Shown in pieces: positions 50,548-57,585 of a DNA stretch of 64,000 nucleotides (position 1 is the stretch's first letter; each line of letters opens with the position of its first letter). The DNA lies in assembly GCA_934436505.1 (NCBI GenBank), contig CAKSAP010000002.1:310001-374000 (forward strand). Direction: 5' to 3'. A model generated the notes under the pieces. It had not been told where the DNA came from. It did no database searches and was given only the letters and a program-made list of their open reading frames with translations. This DNA is from an uncultured Eubacteriales bacterium. Its GTDB lineage: Bacteria; Bacillota; Clostridia; Oscillospirales; Acutalibacteraceae. The position numbers and the translations under genes are program-made.

Positions 50548-50634
50548 TGCAATAAATTCTTAAAATCTATTTAAGCCATAATATTGTATTGTTAAAGCAT
50601 TGACAATAAAATTTATATGAAGGGAATGGGCTTC

Positions 50635-51156
50635 ATGAAAGGAATATTCGAATGGATACTTAATAACAAAGAATGGTTGTTTTCTGGACTCGGAATAACA
50701 ATCGCAGGGCTGATCTATAGAAAGAGAGAAAGATATTTAGCGGCCGTAAAGTTTTATATAAAAAGGATAGTCACCGGACTAAAAATACATAAAGAAAAAG
50801 AGAAAATAGACAATTCGATATTTGTTTCAGAAGAACCGTTGGATGGTATTACCATCCCTTGTAACCATGTATTTGAGAAAAAATGGATTGTCAGGAATTC
50901 CGGCAATACAGTGTGGAAAAACAGATATTTAAAATGTATTGAATATCCGGGGAAATCTTTTTGTCCTGAAAAAGATATGATAAAAATAAAAACAGTTTAT
51001 CCGGGAGAAACTGTTGCATTAAAAGTTCGCTATTACGCTAATGTTGAAGGAGACTATCGATCAAGATGGAAAATGTGTGATAAAGATGGTAATATTATTT
51101 ATCCTGAAAAAAGCATTGGAGTAGGAGTAAACATCCATGTTAGAAATAGCCGTTAG
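50635..51156 (+). CDS. Membrane-anchored NBR1-type Ig-domain protein
   Basis: 173 residues from the ATG at 50635 (AAGGGA nine bases upstream); the in-frame ATG at 50617 lacks a ribosome site. One N-terminal transmembrane helix (WLFSGLGITIAGLIYRK) is followed by a basic segment and then a domain with F-x-K-x-W-I-V-R-N-S-G-N-T-V-W, YPGETVALKVRYYANVEGDY and RSRWKMCDKDGN, typical of the FW/NBR1-like Ig domain. No CATACTAT box; may have its own promoter. Function unknown. Confidence 0.72.
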   Translation: MKGIFEWILNNKEWLFSGLGITIAGLIYRKRERYLAAVKFYIKRIVTGLKIHKEKEKIDNSIFVSEEPLDGITIPCNHVFEKKWIVRNSGNTVWKNRYLKCIEYPGKSFCPEKDMIKIKTVYPGETVALKVRYYANVEGDYRSRWKMCDKDGNIIYPEKSIGVGVNIHVRNSR

Positions 51157-51179
51157 CAATATATAACAAATTTTGGGAA

Positions 51180-51218
51180 CAAAAGCTCTTGATCAGTTTG
51201 ATTGAGAGCTTTTTGTTT
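51180..51218 (+). terminator. Terminator
   Basis: AAAAGCTCT-TGATCAGTTTGATTG-AGAGCTTTTT. Confidence 0.83.
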
Positions 51219-51233
51219 TTGATTAGCTGCTTA

Positions 51234-51241
51234 CATACTAT
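51234..51241 (+). promoter_or_regulatory. CATACTAT box, nucleotidase operon
   Basis: CATACTAT followed by TTTTAGATA; TTGTTT lies 17 bases upstream of TACTAT; GGAG at 51266, 32 bases from the first C, with GACGAATGGAG as at 6661. Confidence 0.74.
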
Positions 51242-51345
51242 TTTTAGATATTGGTACTGACGAATGGAGCAAAGTAAATAGTCGTTATAATCTTTGCTAA
51301 ATTCAAAGACAGATTCAATATTGTCAAAACAAAAGGAGAATTACT

Positions 51346-51780
51346 ATGAATGCATACCGAGAACTCATTAAAAAGCACCAAGAAGAAATCAGTAATAGTC
51401 CAATGGTATTTGCTTTTGGTCCGAAACAGTTTGCAGAAGCGATGCAGAAGTTAGGATTAAAGCCTACCGATCAAGATAAGGTGTGTACCATCTTCGGAGC
51501 AGGAGACATTGTTCGAAAAAAAGATGTAAGCACTATTTTGGAAATGTTCAAAAGACAAAGGAGAGAATTAAAAGAAGCTATTGCCAATGATAAAACAGGC
51601 GAGGGATTTATCCTTGATATGTTTAACGCTGCTTTATCAGATCACGAATACGCATATACACGGCGTCTTGATGAAACACTCCAATCGCTTGAGTTGACTG
51701 GAGAAGATATTGCAAACGATCCGAGACTTTTGACCGGACTTACTATTGCAAAAAAGCAACAAATAGACGCATTCAAATAA
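51346..51780 (+). CDS. Phage-type hypothetical protein
   Basis: 144 residues, AAAGGAGAA upstream. Helical; the N-terminus (HQEEISNSPMVFAFGPKQFA) resembles small conserved proteins of Clostridia phages and plasmids. It precedes the HAD nucleotidase by 10 bases. Confidence 0.62.
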   Translation: MNAYRELIKKHQEEISNSPMVFAFGPKQFAEAMQKLGLKPTDQDKVCTIFGAGDIVRKKDVSTILEMFKRQRRELKEAIANDKTGEGFILDMFNAALSDHEYAYTRRLDETLQSLELTGEDIANDPRLLTGLTIAKKQQIDAFK

Positions 51781-51790
51781 GGAGAAACGC

Positions 51791-52321
51791 ATGAAAAAAC
51801 AAAGATTATTCTTCGACATGGACGGCACCATGGCGAAGTGGAAAGAAGCCACAGCTATAGAAGAAATGTATGAAAAAGGTTTTTTTGCTGAACTTGAGCC
51901 ACACAATAATGTAATTGAAATGGTTAACAATTTGGCAGACCATCCAAAATACGAGGTATATATTTTAACCGCATACTTTACAGACAGCAACTATGCAAAA
52001 GCTGAAAAATTGCAATGGAACAAAAAATATGCGCCCAAAATAGACAAAAAACATATCATTTTTTGTCCCTGTGGAACTAATAAGTCGAAATGGGTTCCCG
52101 GAGGTATCCGCGCCACAGATATTCTGTTAGATGATTATACATTTAATCTCAATGATTGGGTGAAATCGGGCGGTATAGCAATTAAGCTGAGAAACGGAAT
52201 CAACGGGACAAAAGGTACTTGGCAAGGACCAGCTATCAATTGTTACGAACACGGTCATTTAGTTTCAGACAAAGACTTGGAATATGAATTTTTAACGTTG
52301 ATTGACGAAGAAACAAAATAA
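51791..52321 (+). CDS. HAD-family 5'-nucleotidase-like protein
   Basis: 176 residues, AAGGAG upstream. Motif I FFDMDGTMAKW with the nucleophilic Asp, motif II YILTAYF, and motif IV ILLDDYTFNLNDW fit the small 5'(3')-deoxyribonucleotidase group common in phages. Such enzymes dephosphorylate nucleotides or balance dNTP pools. The substrate is inferred from family only. Confidence 0.8.
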   Translation: MKKQRLFFDMDGTMAKWKEATAIEEMYEKGFFAELEPHNNVIEMVNNLADHPKYEVYILTAYFTDSNYAKAEKLQWNKKYAPKIDKKHIIFCPCGTNKSKWVPGGIRATDILLDDYTFNLNDWVKSGGIAIKLRNGINGTKGTWQGPAINCYEHGHLVSDKDLEYEFLTLIDEETK

Positions 52322-52329
52322 CGACTACG

Positions 52330-52364
52330 CGAAAAGCTCTCGAATTTACGAGGGCTTTTTTCTT
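52330..52364 (+). terminator. Terminator
   Basis: AAAAGCTCTCG-AATTTA-CGAGGGCTTTTTT. Confidence 0.87.
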
Positions 52365-52380
52365 TGCCCATATTTTTAAG

Positions 52381-52388
52381 CATACTAT
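52381..52388 (+). promoter_or_regulatory. CATACTAT box, PIN-PhoH gene
   Basis: CATACTAT followed by TGATAAGGAGG; the ribosome site starts about 14 bases from the first C, a short-leader copy. Confidence 0.7.
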
Positions 52389-52406
52389 TGATAAGGAGGC
52401 TTAAAT

Positions 52407-53783
52407 ATGAAAAAAAGAAAAACTTATTTATTGGACACCAACATTCTTATTACATCGCCGTATGCGATAACGGCTTTTGACGAGCATGATGTTTCAATTT
52501 GTGATATTACGCTTGAAGAACTGGATAAGCTCAAAACGAGTTCAGGAGAAACGGGTGCAAACGCAAGGGAAGCCATTCGCATATTAGATAAATTCCGTCA
52601 AGAGGGTAATTTGTCAGATGGCGTTCAGATGCCGTTAGGCGGTGGCGTGCTGAAGATTGAAGTAAATCACATCAGCGCAAAGTTGCCGGAGACATGGGAC
52701 CAAAGCCGTCCGGACAACCGTATTCTTCGTGTATGCAAAGGATTAAAAGATAACAAGAAAAATGTCGTGTTAGTATCTAATGATATCAATATGCGAATCA
52801 AGGCAGATATTATCGGTGTGCCGGCAGAAGAATATAAGACTGAGCAAATGCAGAAGGTAGATGAGCAATATAAAGGCAGGAGAGAATTGTTCGTCAACAA
52901 CGGAGTGATAGACAGGTTATATAAAGATGGAAAAGTTTGCTTGCCCGATGAACTGTCGTCAGATATGACAGTTAATGAATTCTGTTTGCTACGAGATGAA
53001 ACAAAACCATCACACAGCGCTCTTTGTCGCTTTGACGGTAAGAATTTAGTGCCGTTGATTTATGAAAAAAGTTCGGTTTATGGCGTTACGCCTAAAAATG
53101 TCGGACAAAGATTTTTGCAGGAAGCGCTGCTTGCTGATGTTGCAAGCGCTCCGCTTGTTATTGTAAAAGGTCCGGCAGGCACAGGCAAAACTCTATATGC
53201 TTTGGCGGCGGGATTGGAAAGGGTAGTAAACGGATATAAAGAGGAAAACCCACTAACACAAATACTTGTATCCCGACCAAACATTAAGTTTGACGAGGAT
53301 ATCGGATTTTTGAAGGGAACTGAAGAAGATAAAATAAGTCCTCTTATTCGTCCTGTTATGGATAATCTTAAGGTTTTAACGAAGGGGAAAGACAAAGACA
53401 ATTCCAGAGACTCTAATTACGCTCAATACCTTTTTGATAAAGGATATGTAACAGCGCAGGCATTGGCGTATATGCGCGGAAGATCTATTTCGGATACATG
53501 GCTCATTATCGACGAATGCCAAAACGCATCTCCCACTCAAGTGTTTGGTATCATCAGCAGAGCCGGCATCAACAGCAAAGTGATTTTAGTGGGCGATCCG
53601 GAACAAATAGATAACCCAAGACTGGATTCGAGGACGAACGGGCTCACTTATGCTGCAGAGCGAATGAAAGGATGTCCTTTGTGCTGGCAGGTAACTTTGG
53701 AGGGCAAGGAGAGCGTAAGAAGTCCGCTTGCATTGGAAGCGATCAGACGGCTCTCTCCGAAAGGTTCCGAAAACATAAATTAA
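52407..53783 (+). CDS. PIN-PhoH (YlaK-type) ATPase
   Basis: 458 residues, AAGGAGG upstream. An N-terminal PIN domain (TYLLDTNILITSP, with Asp10; later ITLEELDKLK) is fused to a PhoH-type P-loop ATPase: Walker A GPAGTGKTLYALA (about 255), Walker B LIIDECQNASP (about 366), then GDPEQIDNPRLDSRTNG. PIN domains are nucleases and PhoH proteins are RNA/DNA helicase-like ATPases, so RNA processing or decay is the likely role. Confidence 0.9.
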   Translation: MKKRKTYLLDTNILITSPYAITAFDEHDVSICDITLEELDKLKTSSGETGANAREAIRILDKFRQEGNLSDGVQMPLGGGVLKIEVNHISAKLPETWDQSRPDNRILRVCKGLKDNKKNVVLVSNDINMRIKADIIGVPAEEYKTEQMQKVDEQYKGRRELFVNNGVIDRLYKDGKVCLPDELSSDMTVNEFCLLRDETKPSHSALCRFDGKNLVPLIYEKSSVYGVTPKNVGQRFLQEALLADVASAPLVIVKGPAGTGKTLYALAAGLERVVNGYKEENPLTQILVSRPNIKFDEDIGFLKGTEEDKISPLIRPVMDNLKVLTKGKDKDNSRDSNYAQYLFDKGYVTAQALAYMRGRSISDTWLIIDECQNASPTQVFGIISRAGINSKVILVGDPEQIDNPRLDSRTNGLTYAAERMKGCPLCWQVTLEGKESVRSPLALEAIRRLSPKGSENIN

Positions 53784-53805
53784 GGAAGAGTTATATACGA
53801 GCAAT

Positions 53806-53859
53806 TTCTTTGCATTGATAATTTGTTTGATATAAAATCGGTCTGCAATGCAAAAAGAA
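53806..53859. repeat. Imperfect inverted repeat upstream of parM
   Basis: TTCTTTGCATTG (53806) and CAATGCAAAAAGAA (53846) can pair across 28 bases (2-base insertion in one arm). It may be a terminator for the PhoH gene or part of the centromere (parC) used by ParR. Confidence 0.42.
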
Positions 53860-53906
53860 GTTGTTTGTACACGAGAGGACAAATAACCATTTTAATCAAA
53901 TTCAGT

Positions 53907-53914
53907 CATACTAA
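53907..53914 (+). promoter_or_regulatory. CATACTAA box, parMR operon
   Basis: CATACTAA (last base differs) followed by TAGAAGA. It lies 15 to 35 bases before the start of the ParM-like gene. Confidence 0.58.
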
Positions 53915-53941
53915 TAGAAGAAAATGAAAGGAGAAATGGAT

Positions 53942-55138
53942 TTGAAAACATTGAATTATGCTACCAGAAGCATTTTTATTGATAGGAAAAATGCGGAAGC
54001 AGATGGGTATTGGAATTTCGCAATGGATATCGGCTATTCCGGTGTAAAGGGAATGTCCCCGAATAAGGTTTATTGTTTTCCCAGCTTTGCAAGGGTGTTG
54101 AAAGGAAAAACACTTGAAATCGGAGAAGCTGATCCGAGAGATATTTTATATAGAGATGAGCAAGGGACGGTATGGAGTGTGGGTGCTTCAGCGCAAAATA
54201 ACCTTACTTCAAGAGATACCAACGACAGTACGCTGTCTCTTTACGGAAGAGACAGGTACTATCAGCCAATGTTTCTTGTAATTGCCAGAGCCGGTATGGG
54301 AATAGGAATGATCGCCAATGAAAACGGAGATCCGAACGGCAAGACACCTGTGCTTCAGACGGGACTTCCGCCGAAATATTTGGAGGAGGATGCGCAATAT
54401 CTGAAAGAAGTATTATCCGGAAAGCATTGCTTTGACCTGAAGATAGGCAAAAATCCGTGGCAACATTTTGACTTCGAGCTAAAGCCAGAAAACATACACA
54501 TAACGCAGCAGCCAATGGGAACATTTCTCGGACTTGCGATAGATAACGAGTGCAAACAAGTGCCAAAGGCAAAACAGTATTTTGCATCCAATGTTCTCGT
54601 TATGGATATAGGGTTCGGAACACTTGATTTTTTCAGTATCCGAAAGCGTCAGATGGATGAAGAGGGAGAGTCTTACGATGACTTGGGAATGAAAGCGGTG
54701 TTGCAGGATTTATCTGCAGAAATATTTAAAAAATACCATACCAAAATACCTGTTCACGCAATGCAGAAAAATCTAAGAAACGGATATATCACCGTATTTG
54801 ACCGAAAGAATATGAAAACACAAAAGGTTGAGTTCGGAGATATGTTGAAAACGAGCACAGAAAAGGTTTGCAATTCCGCAATTGAGAAAATGAAATCCCT
54901 TTTCAATAATATGTTGGATTATGATTATCTGATTGTAACGGGCGGAACCGGAGCAGCGTGGATAGATATGATTAAAAATCATTTTGCAGGAATGGAAACG
55001 CTGACGGTGATTGGGGCAAATCAAAATGACGAGCTCCCATATATTTTTGCAAATGTTCGTGGATATTATGTGTATTTGGCAGGAGCGCTTCGTGCAAAGA
55101 TTGCAAAAGAGAGAAGATTGGCGGACAATGAGAGTTAA
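53942..55138 (+). CDS. parM: ParM/Alp-type actin-like segregation protein
   Basis: About 399 residues from TTG at 53942, chosen because AAAGGAG lies 9 bases upstream; an ATG at 53936 is too close to it and the ATG at 53924 has only GAAG. The actin-fold phosphate-1 loop is NFAMDIGYSGVKG, phosphate-2 is VLVMDIGFGTLDFF, and the adenosine loop is LIVTGGTGAAW. ParM-type filaments push plasmid copies apart at cell division. The presence indicates a replicon-like, low-copy element. Confidence 0.87.
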   Translation: MKTLNYATRSIFIDRKNAEADGYWNFAMDIGYSGVKGMSPNKVYCFPSFARVLKGKTLEIGEADPRDILYRDEQGTVWSVGASAQNNLTSRDTNDSTLSLYGRDRYYQPMFLVIARAGMGIGMIANENGDPNGKTPVLQTGLPPKYLEEDAQYLKEVLSGKHCFDLKIGKNPWQHFDFELKPENIHITQQPMGTFLGLAIDNECKQVPKAKQYFASNVLVMDIGFGTLDFFSIRKRQMDEEGESYDDLGMKAVLQDLSAEIFKKYHTKIPVHAMQKNLRNGYITVFDRKNMKTQKVEFGDMLKTSTEKVCNSAIEKMKSLFNNMLDYDYLIVTGGTGAAWIDMIKNHFAGMETLTVIGANQNDELPYIFANVRGYYVYLAGALRAKIAKERRLADNES

Positions 55139-55601
55139 GATGCAGCTCAGCGGAATAAAGGATCTTGATCTGATTTCATTGCATTATAACAAAGAATTTA
55201 ATCTTCCAAGAGAAATGCGGCTGGCACTCAAAGCTTACGCTGAGGGAAAAGAATGTGTGATTGCACTTCCGAAACAGGATAGCAGAGCAAAGTACGTACT
55301 CAATGCAGTTCAGATCAATATACCTTTGAATTCTGAAGATGACAAAGTGGTGACGTTACTGAAAAGTTTAAAAAACGGATGCCGCTCTGCCGCCATTAAA
55401 GCAATCTTTCGAAATTATCTGCAAGAACCATGCATATTTGCTTTTTTAGAAGATGGGAGTGAAATTGCCCGCGCAGCACCTAAAAAGCTTACGAAAACTG
55501 CTCAACCGATTTTTAACAGCTTGCCTGAAAAGGTTGAAATACCGGAGGAAAATGAAGATGATTTTGATATTTTTTCCGGCGGATTTATAACAAACTTATA
55601 A
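55128..55601 (+). CDS. parR: ParR-like centromere-binding adaptor
   Basis: 157 residues from the ATG at 55128, overlapping parM by 11 bases. The VQINIPLNSEDDKVVTLLKS segment followed by RSAAIKAIFRNYL has the strand-helix-helix pattern of RHH-type ParR proteins; the acidic C-terminal tail (EENEDDFDIFSGG) could contact the ParM filament. The call rests on position and pattern. Confidence 0.65.
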   Translation: MRVKMQLSGIKDLDLISLHYNKEFNLPREMRLALKAYAEGKECVIALPKQDSRAKYVLNAVQINIPLNSEDDKVVTLLKSLKNGCRSAAIKAIFRNYLQEPCIFAFLEDGSEIARAAPKKLTKTAQPIFNSLPEKVEIPEENEDDFDIFSGGFITNL

Positions 55602-55633
55602 TACATTATATTTTCAAAAGGAGATGCATTTAT

Positions 55634-55930
55634 ATGTACGACAAGACAGAATATTTTGAGGAAAAAATAATGCCGATAATTCAGCGATTAAAAGAGGAGT
55701 GCTTTGCGGCACAAATCCCCCTTTTTGTATCGTGTGCGGTAAAAGATACGGGAGATAAAACTGAATACAGAAACGAAATGATCAGCGAAGCGCAAGTATG
55801 TGCTAACAAACTGTCGGAAAACAAACTCGCGGAGTATGTTAAGATCCTCAACGGCTTTGTAGCAGTTCCGGAAGAGACTCCATTGGAATTGGAATTTGAA
55901 ATTTCTGACGCTTCTATAAAAGATGATTGA
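55634..55930 (+). CDS. Hypothetical protein of the parMR operon
   Basis: 98 residues, AAAGGAG upstream. Two-helix start (YFEEKIMPIIQRLKEECFAA), a beta strand and an acidic tail (LELEFEISDASIKDD). Not recognised. Confidence 0.6.
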   Translation: MYDKTEYFEEKIMPIIQRLKEECFAAQIPLFVSCAVKDTGDKTEYRNEMISEAQVCANKLSENKLAEYVKILNGFVAVPEETPLELEFEISDASIKDD

Positions 55931-55943
55931 TACAAACATCGGC

Positions 55944-55976
55944 AAAGGCAGATGTACTATGCATCTGCTTTTTTGT
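55944..55976 (+). terminator. Terminator of the parMR operon
   Basis: AAAGGCAGATG-TACTAT-GCATCTGCTTTTTT. Confidence 0.85.
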
Positions 55977-55992
55977 TGCAATCAAAAAATAG

Positions 55993-56000
55993 CATACTAT
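55993..56000 (+). promoter_or_regulatory. CATACTAT box, surface cassette
   Basis: CATACTAT followed by TGTTAGAAA, identical over 14 bases to the copy at 60167. Confidence 0.72.
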
Positions 56001-56069
56001 TGTTAGAAAAAAAGAAAGTTTATTTATACGCCTCATAAATAGGCAAAAACAGGAAGGAGTTCACGACAG

Positions 56070-56873
56070 ATGGATGTTAATGAGAACAAAAAAAGTATCG
56101 TATACGCCAAAGGCGTTGAACATTTGGGCGTAAGCTACAAGTTGAAAAAATGCAAGCGAGAAAAAAGAAAAAAAGAATTCTCTTATTTGAGCAGAAAACA
56201 GTATAAAAAGTACACAGAGGATCAAAAAAACGAACCGGAGTTAACGGGCTATTTCAAAGTTAGAAAATTCAAAAATGACGGTGAAAGGATATTGTCAATT
56301 AAAGACGAGCCTTTCGATTTATATGATAAAAAGAAGAAGCTGTCTCAAACTATCGGATATGTCAAGACAGATGTTAATGCGTTTTCCGCAATGCAAAGAA
56401 GCATGGCGTGGTTGCTCATCTTATTACTTTTATTTATCGCACTGATGATTTCCGGAGCCGTATATTCTATCAAACATCCGGGCGTTATTCCGAAGCCTTG
56501 GAATCCGACGATTGAAAAAAATATCGGCGGTGAAGACAGTGAAGCTGAAGGGAAGAAAGCAGAAGGAATTCAAGTGAAAGGATTTACCACTTGGTCCATC
56601 CCTGTTAATGCAAGCAAGAATCTTTCTATCCCTCTCGAAAATCCCGAAGGAAATCCTTGTTATTTTTCTTTCGAGATTGTGCTTTCTGATACAGGCGAAG
56701 TGATTTACTCCTCTGATATGGTTCCGCCAGGCAAAAAAATATCGAGGGTAAATTTAACCCATGGATTTGACGCAGGCGAATACCCCGCGACAATCAACAT
56801 AAAGACGAACGAATTGACGACCGGACAAGAAATGAATTCTCCGGCAATCCAAATCATAATACACGTCAGTTAA
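56070..56873 (+). CDS. Membrane protein with cytoplasmic and extracellular domains
   Basis: 267 residues, AAGGAG upstream. A basic N-terminal domain (about 1-105; SYKLKKCKREKRKKEF), one transmembrane helix (MAWLLILLLLFIALMISGAV), an acidic linker and a beta-rich outer domain (TTWSIPVNASKNLSIPLENP). The N-terminal part faintly resembles the partial protein at 63751 (a short SxxxGYxxx element), which would place it at both ends of the cassette. Possibly an assembly or anchoring factor for the secreted proteins that follow. Confidence 0.65.
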   Translation: MDVNENKKSIVYAKGVEHLGVSYKLKKCKREKRKKEFSYLSRKQYKKYTEDQKNEPELTGYFKVRKFKNDGERILSIKDEPFDLYDKKKKLSQTIGYVKTDVNAFSAMQRSMAWLLILLLLFIALMISGAVYSIKHPGVIPKPWNPTIEKNIGGEDSEAEGKKAEGIQVKGFTTWSIPVNASKNLSIPLENPEGNPCYFSFEIVLSDTGEVIYSSDMVPPGKKISRVNLTHGFDAGEYPATINIKTNELTTGQEMNSPAIQIIIHVS

Positions 56874-56955
56874 GTCCTTAATCATTTTTTGCTCGAAGAC
56901 AAGGATGAGTAAAGAAATGTTAGGAAATATATTATATAAAGAAGGAATGATTCCA

Positions 56956-57495
56956 ATGAGAAATTTTAAGAAAATTATGGCGGTGGCTCTTGCGATAGCA
57001 TTGTTTGCATCTTTGAGCACAACTGCCTTTGCAGCAGATAAAACGCTTACAGAAGACCACATAAGCGATACCGCTCTTGTTTTTTATCAGGCAGGTAAGG
57101 TTGACGACAAGGGTACAGACGATCCGACAGACGATGTCGTATCAGGTACTTATACCGTAACAATTCCCGAATACATTAAAGCGGCAAAGGTCGGCGAAAC
57201 ACCGGAAACAAGCAATGTAACAGCTAAGGATGTTCTCATCCCTTACGGAACTAATCTTACTGTTGATGTTACTTTTGAAGACGCTCTTGTTCTTTCAGAC
57301 AACGCATCAACTAAGATTGCTTATGATATGCAGGCTAACGGCACAAAGATTGCTTCCGGTGATACAATTCTCACCGTAGCTGCTGGAGATCCGAACGGCA
57401 CATCTACCGTTCCTGTAGGTGCTGTGCTTACTCAGGCGCCCGTATTTGCCGGTGCTTACACTGATACAGCAACATTTTCTGTTTCTGTAGCATAA
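56956..57495 (+). CDS. Secreted beta-domain protein, pilin-like candidate
   Basis: 179 residues from the ATG at 56956 (GAAGGAATG upstream). The signal peptide ends AFAAD. The mature protein is one domain beginning SGTYTVTIPEYIKAAKVGET and ending GAYTDTATFSVSVA. A related domain opens the 831-residue protein next door (SYTVSIPQYTKAQEYGEA to GTYSDTAVFSFDV), and a more distant relative ends the 1165-residue protein (QYSVRVPKAIMLDG). A small secreted protein of this shape could polymerise or coat the cell surface. No sorting signal. Confidence 0.7.
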   Translation: MRNFKKIMAVALAIALFASLSTTAFAADKTLTEDHISDTALVFYQAGKVDDKGTDDPTDDVVSGTYTVTIPEYIKAAKVGETPETSNVTAKDVLIPYGTNLTVDVTFEDALVLSDNASTKIAYDMQANGTKIASGDTILTVAAGDPNGTSTVPVGAVLTQAPVFAGAYTDTATFSVSVA

Positions 57496-57585
57496 AGTTA
57501 AGTTTTTAAGTAAGATTCCGGTTTTTCAGTTTCCTTGTCAGCTGTTAAACCGGATTTTTTTCAGAGAACAGAAAGGAGTGGTAAT

